Notes under the pieces: model-generated | Seen by the model: the letters and a program-made list of their open reading frames with translations, nothing else | Told to the model about the DNA's origin: nothing | The model's database searches: none | From: Candidatus Omnitrophota bacterium | Lineage (GTDB): Bacteria > Omnitrophota > Gorgyraeia > Zapsychrales > Zapsychraceae | Assembly: GCA_018062515.1 (NCBI GenBank) | Contig: JAGOSC010000039.1 | Coordinates: 1-23,718, forward strand | Direction of reading: 5' to 3' | DNA: 23,718 bases | Translations under genes and position numbers: made by a program | Shown here: positions 7,811-15,922 of the stretch, piece by piece | Position numbering within the stretch: position 1 is the first letter of the stretch | How the letters are laid out: every line of letters begins with the position of its first letter

Positions 7811-7931
7811 CTTTCTAAAACAGCAATTATTAAAATCTCCGAATATAATTTAATTGATTGCAAAATAATATAATTTTTAATAGAATAACAAACTAATATC
7901 TACTCATAACTGAAGAATTTTTAAAGGAACT

Positions 7932-9035
7932 ATGGCGCAAATATCTTTAAAAAATGTTTCCAAAATATATAAGGGCGGGGTCAAAGCCGTTGACGACGTT
8001 AGTCTAGGGATTGAAAATAAAGAATTTATGGTTCTGGTTGGTCCCTCTGGCTGCGGAAAGTCAACGACCCTCCGTATGGTTGCTGGCCTCGAAGAGATAT
8101 CCGAAGGAAAGATTTGGATTGCTGACCGATTGGTTAATGATGTCCCTGCCAAAGACCGCGATATCGCCATGGTTTTTCAGAATTATGCTTTATATCCTCA
8201 CATGACCGTCTACGAAAACATGTCTTTTGGCCTTAAATTAAGAAAATATCCTAAAACCGAGATTGAAAAACGCGTCAACGAAGCGGCCGATATTCTTGGA
8301 ATCAGAAAATTATTAAAGCGTAAACCCAAGCAACTCTCCGGTGGTGAACGTCAGCGAGTGGCCTTGGGCCGCGCGATTGTCCGTAAACCTCTTGTGTTCC
8401 TTTTCGACGAACCTTTAAGTAATCTCGACGCTAAATTGCGCGTTCAAATGCGTACTGAAATTCACAAATTACGTTTGCGTCTACAAACAACTTTTATTTA
8501 TGTCACGCATGATCAAACTGAAGCATTGACATTAGGTGATCGTATTTGTGTTATGAAGGATGGAAAGATTCAGCAATGCGCGGATCCAATGACGATTTAT
8601 GATAAACCGACGAATAAATTTGTGGCCAGTTTTATTGGTTCTCCACCGATCAGTCTTTTTAACGGACGTATTATTAAAAAAGAACAAAAATATTTTTTTG
8701 ACGAAGGCAAATTTCAGGTCAAACTGGTCGAAGAAATGTATAAGGCCATTAAACCTTATGAAGGAAAAGATGTGGTTTTTGGGATTCGCGCGGAAGATAT
8801 TTATGATAAACTATTTGTATCCCAGTCGTCGCCGGGTAACACAATTCGGGCTGTCTGCGAAGTGGTGGAGCCTTTAGGATCAGAAGTGTATTTGTATCTC
8901 AATTCGGGTAAACATCCGTTCATTGCCCGGGTTGGGGCTCATAACAGACCCGAAGTCAATCGTGACATGGATCTCGTTTTTGACATGAGCAAGGTGCACT
9001 TCTTTGACCCAAAAACTGAACTTAGAATATCTTAA
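7932..9035 (+). CDS. ugpC: Sugar ABC transporter ATPase, MalK/UgpC/MsmX type
   Basis: This is the cytoplasmic ATP-hydrolysing subunit that powers import of sugars or glycerol phosphate. Walker A GPSGCGKST is at 37-45, the Q-loop glutamine at 83, signature LSGGERQRV at 135-143, Walker B LVFLFDE at 154-160 and the switch histidine at 193 (VTHDQTEA). After FIGSPP comes the OB-fold (TOBE) regulatory domain typical of the MalK/UgpC group, giving 367 residues in total. No permease or solute-binding protein is nearby. It may therefore be a shared ATPase serving several transporters, as MsmX does in Bacillus (analogy only). The symbol marks family membership, not a demonstrated substrate. Its 3' end overlaps the start of the next gene by 32 nt. 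Confidence 0.93.
   Translation: MAQISLKNVSKIYKGGVKAVDDVSLGIENKEFMVLVGPSGCGKSTTLRMVAGLEEISEGKIWIADRLVNDVPAKDRDIAMVFQNYALYPHMTVYENMSFGLKLRKYPKTEIEKRVNEAADILGIRKLLKRKPKQLSGGERQRVALGRAIVRKPLVFLFDEPLSNLDAKLRVQMRTEIHKLRLRLQTTFIYVTHDQTEALTLGDRICVMKDGKIQQCADPMTIYDKPTNKFVASFIGSPPISLFNGRIIKKEQKYFFDEGKFQVKLVEEMYKAIKPYEGKDVVFGIRAEDIYDKLFVSQSSPGNTIRAVCEVVEPLGSEVYLYLNSGKHPFIARVGAHNRPEVNRDMDLVFDMSKVHFFDPKTELRIS
8991..8996 (+). promoter_or_regulatory. Ribosome-binding site deciding the TTG start at 9004
   Basis: AAGGTG lies inside the end of ugpC, 7 nt before TTG at 9004. The protein read from this TTG begins with a short basic segment and a membrane helix, which supports this start over later ones. Confidence 0.45.
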
Positions 9036-10299
9036 AAGGTTTTTACCCCTCGTTTTATTCTTATTTATTCCCCTGATAAGTTTATTTATTCTTGCCGTTA
9101 CCGTCGATCATCGGATATTTTTTCTCATTGGGATTTCTTTAATTATCCTCATCATTTTTTTACTTCCCGCCGATTTCAAAATTAATAAATTAAAATCTGA
9201 AACCGAATTGCGATTGCAGGATATCCGCGAACAAATGAATTTGGCGGATTTTTCCCTCAAAAAAGGGGGAAGCACGATTCGTTCCTTTCAGAATAAAATA
9301 TCCGACTTTTCTGAACTGAAAGGATTGACGGAAAAATTAAGCATGTGTTTGTCTCTCGAGGATACGATTCATTCTCTTTCGCACGAGGTGCGTAAACTTT
9401 TGGGGGATAAAGACTCGACGGTGATCTTGTATTTATTTCATTCGAAAACGGGTGATTTGGGAATTTTGTCATCGCACAAAGGGCAAATGCGTATTAATCT
9501 CAAGGCCAAACATGGTGATGATTTTGATCATTGGATTGTGAAAACGATGCAGCCATTATTGATTGAGGATTTAAAAAGCGATTTTCGTTTCGACATTGAG
9601 AAAATTAAGATTGAAGATGAACGGACAATCGGCTCGCTCATGAGTGTCCCTATGACCATCGGTCGAAAAGCATTGGGGATTTTAAGAATTGATAGTCCCC
9701 AAAGTCAAAAATTTTCTACTCAAGATTTACGGTTTCTAACTACCATCGGTGATTTGGGAGCTGTCGCCATTGAAAATGCGCAATTGTATAGTCAGGTCCA
9801 GGAATTGGCCATCAAAGACGGTTTGACCGGCCTTTATTTAAGACGGTATTTTGTTGAACGTATGTCAAAAGAGATAGCGAGACAATTGAATAATGATGGT
9901 GAACTTTCATTTATGATGATCGATATTGATCATTTTAAACAATACAATGACCAATTTGGACATATGGCCGGTGATATTGTTTTAAAAATGGTGAGCGGAT
10001 TAATGGAAGATTTTTTTAATGAGCCTGGGAATTTGATTTGTCGTTACGGCGGTGAAGAATTTGCCATTATGCTTCCGGATTGTCCAAAGAAGCAAGCCTG
10101 TGAAATGGCCCAACAGCTTCGGGAAATCATCGAACAACGCACGGTTATTCTCCGTCGGGAAAAGACGAATATTACAGTATCTATCGGCGTGGCTAGCCTG
10201 CCGCGTGACGCAAAAGTCATGGATAATTTAATCAATAAAGCCGATCAAGCCCTTTATCGAGCTAAAACATCGGGACGTAATAAGGTTTGTCCGGCCTAA
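9004..10299 (+). CDS. Membrane-anchored GAF-GGDEF diguanylate cyclase
   Basis: Predicted to make cyclic di-GMP from two GTP. Two membrane helices (about 12-31 and 38-55) form a hairpin anchor. A short helical linker, a GAF sensory domain (about 105-260, including IGSLMSVPM and GILRIDSP) and a GGDEF domain (about 268-431) follow. The GGDEF domain has DGLTGLYLRRYF, the metal-binding MMIDIDHFKQYND, and an intact active-site GGEEF (349-353). The inhibitory site RxxD, expected at 340-343, reads EPGN, so product feedback through that site is probably missing. The TTG start overlaps ugpC by 32 nt and the next GGDEF gene begins 10 nt downstream. The signal sensed by the GAF domain is unknown. Confidence 0.9.
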   Translation: MTQKLNLEYLKRFLPLVLFLFIPLISLFILAVTVDHRIFFLIGISLIILIIFLLPADFKINKLKSETELRLQDIREQMNLADFSLKKGGSTIRSFQNKISDFSELKGLTEKLSMCLSLEDTIHSLSHEVRKLLGDKDSTVILYLFHSKTGDLGILSSHKGQMRINLKAKHGDDFDHWIVKTMQPLLIEDLKSDFRFDIEKIKIEDERTIGSLMSVPMTIGRKALGILRIDSPQSQKFSTQDLRFLTTIGDLGAVAIENAQLYSQVQELAIKDGLTGLYLRRYFVERMSKEIARQLNNDGELSFMMIDIDHFKQYNDQFGHMAGDIVLKMVSGLMEDFFNEPGNLICRYGGEEFAIMLPDCPKKQACEMAQQLREIIEQRTVILRREKTNITVSIGVASLPRDAKVMDNLINKADQALYRAKTSGRNKVCPA

Positions 10300-10309
10300 G
10301 AGGTTTATT

Positions 10310-11317
10310 ATGATTCAAATCATTTCCATTTTGACTTTCTTTTACGTTATCGGGGTCATCATTTATATCAAAAAATTGCTTAATACGATTAAACAGGAAA
10401 ATTATAAAAAAATAGAAGACATGCGCTGGATTTTTGATCAGCAGCTTGATCAACAAAAAAAACAAACCTTCAATCAATCTAAAGTTGAGAATGAAGCATT
10501 TAAAATTTTTACTTTATACGATATGACTAAGGAAATTACGAAAAGCCTGTCGCAGCAAGAAGCCTTTGAAATCTTTAAGAAGAATTTACAGAAACATGCG
10601 CGGTTTCATTCATGTGAATTAATAACATCAACGGAAGAATTGAAAAAATATAAAGGAGATAAAACAAAAGATACATTCCGTTTGAAAAGTAAAAGCACGC
10701 AAATGGGTCATATCGTGATAGATAACCTTAATCCCGAAGACCAGGAAAAAGCGTCGATTCTGATTCATCAATTTGCTTTAGCCTTACGTCGGGTCAAATT
10801 ATATGAAGAAATCGAACGAACAGCGATTACTGACAGCTTAACGGATATTTATCGACGACGATATGCCATCCAGCGCTTAGATGAAGAAATCGACCGTTCC
10901 AAAGTCAGAAGCACGAATCTGTCATGCTTGATGATCGATATTGACCGTTTTAAAGAATGTAATGATAAATATGGACATTTGGTTGGAGATCAGGTTTTAC
11001 GGGAAATGGCTCAAATCATCAAAAGTAATATTCGTGAAATTGACATCCCCGGTCGTTTTGGCGGAGAGGAATTTTGTATTATTTTGCCGGACACGGATGC
11101 AAAAGGTGCAAAATATGTCGCTGAACGTATACGGACTGCATGCCAAGAAAAAATGGTTAAAGCGTATGATGCTGATGTGTCATTCACCATAAGCGTTGGG
11201 GTGGCCACATTTCCCACCGACGCCCGAAAAAGAGACGAGTTAATCGACAAAGCGGATTGGTTTTTATACAAAGCCAAAAAACAGGGCCGGAATCGCGTTT
11301 GCGCGTTTGGCAATTAA
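10310..11317 (+). CDS. Membrane-anchored GGDEF diguanylate cyclase with I-site
   Basis: A single N-terminal membrane helix (about 3-21) is followed by a Lys/Gln-rich helical segment. A diverged GAF-like region (about 62-168) comes next; it ends in FALALRRVKLYEEIE, the usual helix leading into GGDEF. The GGDEF domain (about 170-335) has TDSLTDIYRRRYA, LMIDIDRFKECND and GGEEF (251-255). The inhibitory motif RxxD is present at 242-245 (REID), exactly five residues before GGEEF, as in PleD. An active, feedback-inhibited diguanylate cyclase is therefore expected. It follows the first GGDEF gene by 10 nt with AGAGG upstream, and the two are likely co-transcribed. They may be old tandem duplicates that have diverged in the sensory part. 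Confidence 0.9.
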   Translation: MIQIISILTFFYVIGVIIYIKKLLNTIKQENYKKIEDMRWIFDQQLDQQKKQTFNQSKVENEAFKIFTLYDMTKEITKSLSQQEAFEIFKKNLQKHARFHSCELITSTEELKKYKGDKTKDTFRLKSKSTQMGHIVIDNLNPEDQEKASILIHQFALALRRVKLYEEIERTAITDSLTDIYRRRYAIQRLDEEIDRSKVRSTNLSCLMIDIDRFKECNDKYGHLVGDQVLREMAQIIKSNIREIDIPGRFGGEEFCIILPDTDAKGAKYVAERIRTACQEKMVKAYDADVSFTISVGVATFPTDARKRDELIDKADWFLYKAKKQGRNRVCAFGN

Positions 11318-11408
11318 AACACTGCTTTAGGCTTTTAAAACGTTTATTTCATTAGACTTTAATCTTAAAAAAAGTTAACTCTAAGCGGTCAAAAAGCACA
11401 AACAATAG

Positions 11409-11437
11409 TTGAATCGATTTAGCCCTTCATGTACAAT
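11409..11437 (+). promoter_or_regulatory. Probable sigma-70-type promoter of the ROK/lptD/polysaccharide unit
   Basis: TTGAAT (11409-11414) and TACAAT (11432-11437) are separated by an ideal 17 nt. The predicted start point near 11444 gives a leader of about 75 nt before the ROK gene. It lies in a 202-nt non-coding gap (11318-11519), the longest since hrcA. I see no clear terminator for the preceding GGDEF gene in that gap. Confidence 0.6.
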
Positions 11438-11519
11438 ACATCCATCTTGAGTAGCCCTCACACCGAATAAATAATATTATAAAGAAAATTTATATTACAT
11501 TAATACCTAAGTACTTCTC

Positions 11520-12422
11520 ATGAATAAATATATTATTGGAATTGATGTTGGTGGAACCAATGTAAAATTAGGGATTGTTTCACCTAAAGGTAAAATTACC
11601 GCCCGCCACAATTTTTCCACAAAAAAATATAGCCAAAATAAAACGCAGCTGATCAATGCCCTGGTTTCAAATATCGAAGCATTACTCGCCGAACATAATA
11701 TACCCAAAAAAGATATCGGGGCCATTGGTATGGGATTGCCGGGTTTGATTGATCCGATTAAAGGATTGGTCCATTATTTGCCTAATATACCGGGTTGGAA
11801 AAATGTTCCTTTGAAAAAAATATTGCAAGATAAATTAGGTTTACCTATCTATATGGATAACGATGTTAAGGTCATCACATTGGCGGAATGGAAATATGGG
11901 GCAGGTGTGGGATATGAAAATTTTATGTGTATAACATTGGGAACCGGCGTGGGCGGAGGGTTGGTTTTTAACAATAAAATGTACAGAGGAGAAGGTTATG
12001 TCGCTGGAGAAATCGGTCATATGCCTTTATATGATAAAACGCTGGAAGGGCTCGTCGGGAATAAGGTGTTACAGCAAAGGGCGGCAAAGATATTTAAAAA
12101 TAAGGATATTTCTTTAGAAGAGGTGTATAGGCTTGCCGATTTGGGTAATGACAGGGCTAAAGAATTTTGGCAAGAAACCGGTAATTACATTGGAACCACT
12201 TTAGCTGGAGTCATTAATCTTTTAAATTTAAGGCTTATTATTATCGGCGGTGGAGTTTCCAACAATTTTAAATTTTTAAGTCCTGCAATTAAATCTACTA
12301 TAGACGAAAAATGCATGAAGGTTCAAGCCAAAATGGTCAAGGTTGTCCGTTGTAAACTGCATGATGATGCCGGTATTATTGGCGCACAAATTTTAGTAAA
12401 GGATCCAACGATTGAAGCGTAA
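11520..12422 (+). CDS. ROK-family sugar kinase (glucokinase-like), zinc loop absent
   Basis: Predicted to phosphorylate a hexose with ATP. The phosphate loop GIDVGGTNVKLG (7-18), GMGLPGLID (70-78), the catalytic aspartate region DNDV (113-116) and GTGVGGGLV (141-149) are all present, as is the ROK sequence EIGHMPL (164-170). ROK proteins normally continue with a zinc-binding CxCGxxGC loop. Here the sequence passes from GHMPLYDK straight to TLEGLVGN, which resembles what normally follows the loop, so all zinc cysteines are missing. There is no DNA-binding N-terminus, so it is a kinase type rather than a ROK repressor. At 300 residues it is slightly short. No clear Shine-Dalgarno precedes the ATG. 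Its end overlaps the lptD start by 11 nt. Confidence 0.88.
   Translation: MNKYIIGIDVGGTNVKLGIVSPKGKITARHNFSTKKYSQNKTQLINALVSNIEALLAEHNIPKKDIGAIGMGLPGLIDPIKGLVHYLPNIPGWKNVPLKKILQDKLGLPIYMDNDVKVITLAEWKYGAGVGYENFMCITLGTGVGGGLVFNNKMYRGEGYVAGEIGHMPLYDKTLEGLVGNKVLQQRAAKIFKNKDISLEEVYRLADLGNDRAKEFWQETGNYIGTTLAGVINLLNLRLIIIGGGVSNNFKFLSPAIKSTIDEKCMKVQAKMVKVVRCKLHDDAGIIGAQILVKDPTIEA
12398..12403 (+). promoter_or_regulatory. Ribosome-binding site deciding the TTG start of lptD
   Basis: AAAGGA lies within the end of the ROK gene, 8 nt before TTG at 12412. Starting there restores a complete basic-hydrophobic signal peptide. No ATG occurs in frame before the mature domain. Confidence 0.6.
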
Positions 12423-14559
12423 GTCTCCTCACAACGGCACATCTAGATGGATTTTATTGTGCTTTGTATTCTTTTATTTTTTTCTGCATCTATCCAATCC
12501 TCCTCAGGGATTTTCCCAAACCACACCACAAAATCCCGAAAAAGCCGAAATTAACGGTGATTCCATCGAATATGACCGCGAAAGAAGTCAAGTGATCATT
12601 CAAGGGAATGTTGAAATAAAATATCAAAAGACAATACTCATGTGTGATCGCGCTGAGTATGATCAAGCAAAAAATACGGCGAAGGCCTCAGGGCATGTCC
12701 GTTTGATTACCGAGCAAGGCGAATTGCGCGGGGATGAATTGACGTTTGATTACAATACAAAGACCGGTGATTTTATGGGGGCTAAAATTTTGGCCTATCC
12801 GTATTATGGCTCCGGCGAAAAAATTTCTATACTTGAGAACAATAAAATGGTCATGACGAATGGTTATCTTACGACGAGTGACTATGATAAACCAGAATAC
12901 CGCATTGCTTCCAAACGCATTGAAGTATATCCCAAAGACAAAGTCGTTGCTCATCATGTTCACATGAAATTAGGTGAGGCAACGCTGATGTATTTACCAC
13001 GATTTTGGCATCGGATCGACGATGCTAAACCGAAATTGACATTTATTCCTGGATACGACAGCGATTGGGGGATATTTTTACTTTCGCAATATCGTTTTTA
13101 TTCCTCTGATCGTATCAAAGGAACTCTCCATTTGGATTACCGCGAATTGCTGGATTTAGGCGAGGGCGCTGATCTTGAATACAAAACCGATAATTATGGA
13201 ACCGGTATGTTGAGAACCTATTTTACGAAAGAACGAAGAATTGATGCGGAGCGGATTTGGGATGAGCGCAGAACGCCCACCACAGAACGGGATCGTTATA
13301 AAATCGAATGGCGGCATAAATGGATGTTGAATGAAGATACAACGGCTTTGGCTCAATATTACCAACTCAGTGACCGTACTTTTCTTAAAGATTATTTTGA
13401 ACGGGAATTTGAAGAAGACGCGTATCCACCCACATTCTTTTTACTCACCCATTCTTTACCGCACGGTATTGCCAGTTTGAGATCGGATGTACGGATCAAT
13501 CGTTTTACCAGCGCCGTCGATCGAAAGCCTGAATTACGTTATGATTTAAGTGATACGGAAATTAACGATTCAGGATTCTATTTCAAAAATATATCTTCGT
13601 ATACGAATTTGGTCAAGAAAGAGCCTTCTCCAAGTGATTTTCGACAAAGCACGCAGCGAGGTGATTCAGATAATGAGCTGTCTTATCCTCTCAAAGCCAG
13701 TATTTTTGAAGTAAAACCCTTTGTTGGAGCCAGAGAAACATTTTACACGCATACGAATGATCCTGATATTTCCAATGAATGGCGAGAGATTTATCGAACG
13801 GGAACAAGTATTAGTACAAAATTTTATAGAATCTATGATGTCGATGCCGATATTCTTGGCGTTAGTATTTCCAAATTGCGCCATATCATCACACCGTCCG
13901 TCAATTATCTGCTGACTTCCCGGCCAACACTTCTTCCTACGGAACTTAATTCTTTTGATGGCATTGATAATGAAAATCAAATGCACAACGTTAATTTCTC
14001 TATCGAAAATAAATTTCAAACCAAACGTAAAGGCATAGCTTATGATCTTTTACGCACCGTTTTCGGGGTTGATCATCGTTTAGATAAGGACTATCGAAAG
14101 AGCGGTTTTGACTTTATTACCGCCGATGTGGACTTTAAGCCGAACGAAACGTTGACCTTGTATTTTGATTCTGGATATGATACAAGAAATGGTTATTTGG
14201 ATACGGCCAATATCGACGCCTATATCAATGGTTCGAATTGGACGTTCGGCATTGGAGATCGGTACAGCCACAACGCCGATGATCAAATCACCACCGATTT
14301 TAATTATACAATTAACCGCAAATGGGCGTTTAAGAATTATATGCGTATTGATATCGAAACCGGGCTTCTTGAATCACAAGATTATACTTTGACCCGGGAT
14401 TTACACTCTTGGATTATGGATTTAAGGGCCAGCGCGACGAGAAATAACGGGACCGAATTTATGCTGATGTTTCATTTAAAAGCTTTTCCAGACATGGGAT
14501 TTGATTTCGGTAAAAAATTTGAGCGTAAACGCAGTGGATCCGACGCTATCCGTAAATAA
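12412..14559 (+). CDS. lptD: LPS-assembly outer-membrane protein LptD (OstA/Imp)
   Basis: LptD is the outer-membrane barrel that inserts lipopolysaccharide into the outer leaflet. Residues 1-36 form a signal peptide with a basic start and hydrophobic core WILLCFVFFYFFLHL. An OstA/LptA-like periplasmic domain covers roughly 44-185, with repeated strands such as GDSIEYDRERSQVIIQGNVEIKY and AEYDQAKNTAKASGHVRL. The rest, from about YLPRFWHRIDDAKPKLTFIPG onward, is an alternating-strand barrel rich in aromatic and charged residues. The usual CD motif after the OstA domain reads SDYDKPEYRI (156-165). Only two cysteines are seen, C17 in the signal peptide and C78. The interdomain disulfides of the E. 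coli protein therefore cannot form. The TTG start overlaps the ROK gene by 11 nt. No lptE or other lpt gene is in view. Confidence 0.88.
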   Translation: MKRKSPHNGTSRWILLCFVFFYFFLHLSNPPQGFSQTTPQNPEKAEINGDSIEYDRERSQVIIQGNVEIKYQKTILMCDRAEYDQAKNTAKASGHVRLITEQGELRGDELTFDYNTKTGDFMGAKILAYPYYGSGEKISILENNKMVMTNGYLTTSDYDKPEYRIASKRIEVYPKDKVVAHHVHMKLGEATLMYLPRFWHRIDDAKPKLTFIPGYDSDWGIFLLSQYRFYSSDRIKGTLHLDYRELLDLGEGADLEYKTDNYGTGMLRTYFTKERRIDAERIWDERRTPTTERDRYKIEWRHKWMLNEDTTALAQYYQLSDRTFLKDYFEREFEEDAYPPTFFLLTHSLPHGIASLRSDVRINRFTSAVDRKPELRYDLSDTEINDSGFYFKNISSYTNLVKKEPSPSDFRQSTQRGDSDNELSYPLKASIFEVKPFVGARETFYTHTNDPDISNEWREIYRTGTSISTKFYRIYDVDADILGVSISKLRHIITPSVNYLLTSRPTLLPTELNSFDGIDNENQMHNVNFSIENKFQTKRKGIAYDLLRTVFGVDHRLDKDYRKSGFDFITADVDFKPNETLTLYFDSGYDTRNGYLDTANIDAYINGSNWTFGIGDRYSHNADDQITTDFNYTINRKWAFKNYMRIDIETGLLESQDYTLTRDLHSWIMDLRASATRNNGTEFMLMFHLKAFPDMGFDFGKKFERKRSGSDAIRK

Positions 14560-14572
14560 GATTTTTATCATC

Positions 14573-14579
14573 AAAGGAG
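14573..14579 (+). promoter_or_regulatory. Ribosome-binding site deciding the GTG start of ugd
   Basis: AAAGGAG stands 7 nt before GTG at 14587. The overlapping GTG at 14585 runs into an immediate TGA, so 14587 is the only workable start. Confidence 0.7.
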
Positions 14580-14586
14580 TTTTAGT

Positions 14587-15921
14587 GTGAAGATTTCGAT
14601 TGTAGGGGCTGGATATGTCGGGCTGGTGACGGGCGTTTGTTTAGCCGAGATCGGTCATAAAGTGACGTGCATCGACGTTGATAAAGCTAAAATTGATAAG
14701 TTAAAAAAAGGTAAAGTTCCTATTTATGAACCCGGATTAGAGGATCTTCTTAAGAGTAATATAAAAAATAAGAGAATGTCCTTTAGTTATTCAATCAAAG
14801 AAGGTTCCAAAGATGCCACCGTTATTTTTATAGCGGTCGGAACACCGTCCAAGAAAAATGGAGAGGCGGATTTAACGTACGTTGAGAATGTCGCCCGGGA
14901 AATCGCGGAAAGTATGACCAGTTATAAGTTAATCATTGAAAAATCCACTGTTCCCGCCGACACGGGTAAAAAAGTAGCTCAAACCATCCGCAAATATATT
15001 GCTAAAAAATATCGTAAAGGTAATAAATTGACAATTGATTTTGACGTCGCCTCAAACCCGGAGTTTTTACGCGAAGGTTCCGCCGTCGAAGATTTTATGA
15101 ATCCGGACCGCGTTGTTTTCGGTGTTGAAAGTAAAAAAGCAGAGAAAATTTTACGCGAAATTTATCAACCACTCAAGCCGAAAATGGTTGTGACGAGCAT
15201 CAATTCCGCCGAACTTATCAAACACGCCTCTAATTCATTCTTAGCGACGAAAATATCTTTTATTAATGCGATTTCACAAATTTGTTCACAACTCGACGCT
15301 GACGTTCTTAAGGTCGCCGAGGGTATGGGATATGACAAGCGAATTGGGCGTCAATTTTTAAATGCCGGCATCGGTTATGGCGGAAGCTGTTTCCCTAAGG
15401 ACGTTGATGCCTTCATCCGTTTGAGTGAGAAAAGCGGTTATAAATTTAAACTTCTGGAAGAAGTTCGCGAAATCAACAATGAGCAAAAGCGATTATTTTT
15501 AAAATTAATTGAAGACAAAATGTGGATTGTAAAAAATAAAACGATTGGTTTTTTGGGTTTGGCCTTTAAACCAAATACGGATGATATGCGTAATGCCCCG
15601 TCGATAGACTTTATCCATGCTCTTCAAAAAGAGGGTGCCAAAATTAAAGCCTATGACCCGCAAAGCATGGATAATGCCAGGAAAATGGTTAAGGATGTGA
15701 CTTTTTCCAGCGATCCGTATTTATTGGCCAAAGGCTGCGATTGTTTGCTATTAATTACAGAATGGGATGAATTTAAGAAATTGAATTTTGAAAAGATTAA
15801 GAAAGCAATGAATCATCCGGTGATATTTGATGGTCGTAATTTCTTTCACGAAGCAAAACTGGATAAATTAGGATTTGAATACTACGGAATTGGCCGTTCG
15901 GCTGCGACATCCAAAAAATAA
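14587..15921 (+). CDS. ugd: UDP-glucose 6-dehydrogenase
   Basis: Oxidises UDP-glucose twice with NAD+ to UDP-glucuronate, a precursor for surface polysaccharides. The Rossmann motif GAGYVG is at 7-12, with D30 ending the second strand. SNPEFLREGSAVEDFMNPDRVVFG (156-179) and the active-site lysine region ELIKHASNSFLATKISF (around K212) are present. The catalytic cysteine is C268 in GYGGSCFPKD. The C-terminal UDP-binding domain includes FLGLAFKPNTDDMRNAPS. The length of 444 residues is normal. Translation starts at GTG with a strong Shine-Dalgarno, 27 nt after lptD. The next gene, a second dehydrogenase of the same superfamily, begins 1 nt after its stop. A UDP-glucuronate decarboxylase follows, which fits conversion of its product to UDP-xylose. 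Confidence 0.96.
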   Translation: MKISIVGAGYVGLVTGVCLAEIGHKVTCIDVDKAKIDKLKKGKVPIYEPGLEDLLKSNIKNKRMSFSYSIKEGSKDATVIFIAVGTPSKKNGEADLTYVENVAREIAESMTSYKLIIEKSTVPADTGKKVAQTIRKYIAKKYRKGNKLTIDFDVASNPEFLREGSAVEDFMNPDRVVFGVESKKAEKILREIYQPLKPKMVVTSINSAELIKHASNSFLATKISFINAISQICSQLDADVLKVAEGMGYDKRIGRQFLNAGIGYGGSCFPKDVDAFIRLSEKSGYKFKLLEEVREINNEQKRLFLKLIEDKMWIVKNKTIGFLGLAFKPNTDDMRNAPSIDFIHALQKEGAKIKAYDPQSMDNARKMVKDVTFSSDPYLLAKGCDCLLLITEWDEFKKLNFEKIKKAMNHPVIFDGRNFFHEAKLDKLGFEYYGIGRSAATSKK

Positions 15922-15922
15922 A

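Noticed and set aside
7869..7874. TATAAT upstream of ugpC as a promoter
   Set aside because: The 121-nt gap is extremely AT-rich, so the hexamer is likely by chance, and no reasonable -35 lies at 16-18 nt. A promoter is possible but unsupported.
15875..15922. Longer N-terminus of the second dehydrogenase from TTG at 15875
   Set aside because: It would add 16 residues with no family counterpart and overlap ugd by 47 nt. ATG at 15923 places the Rossmann motif at the normal distance.
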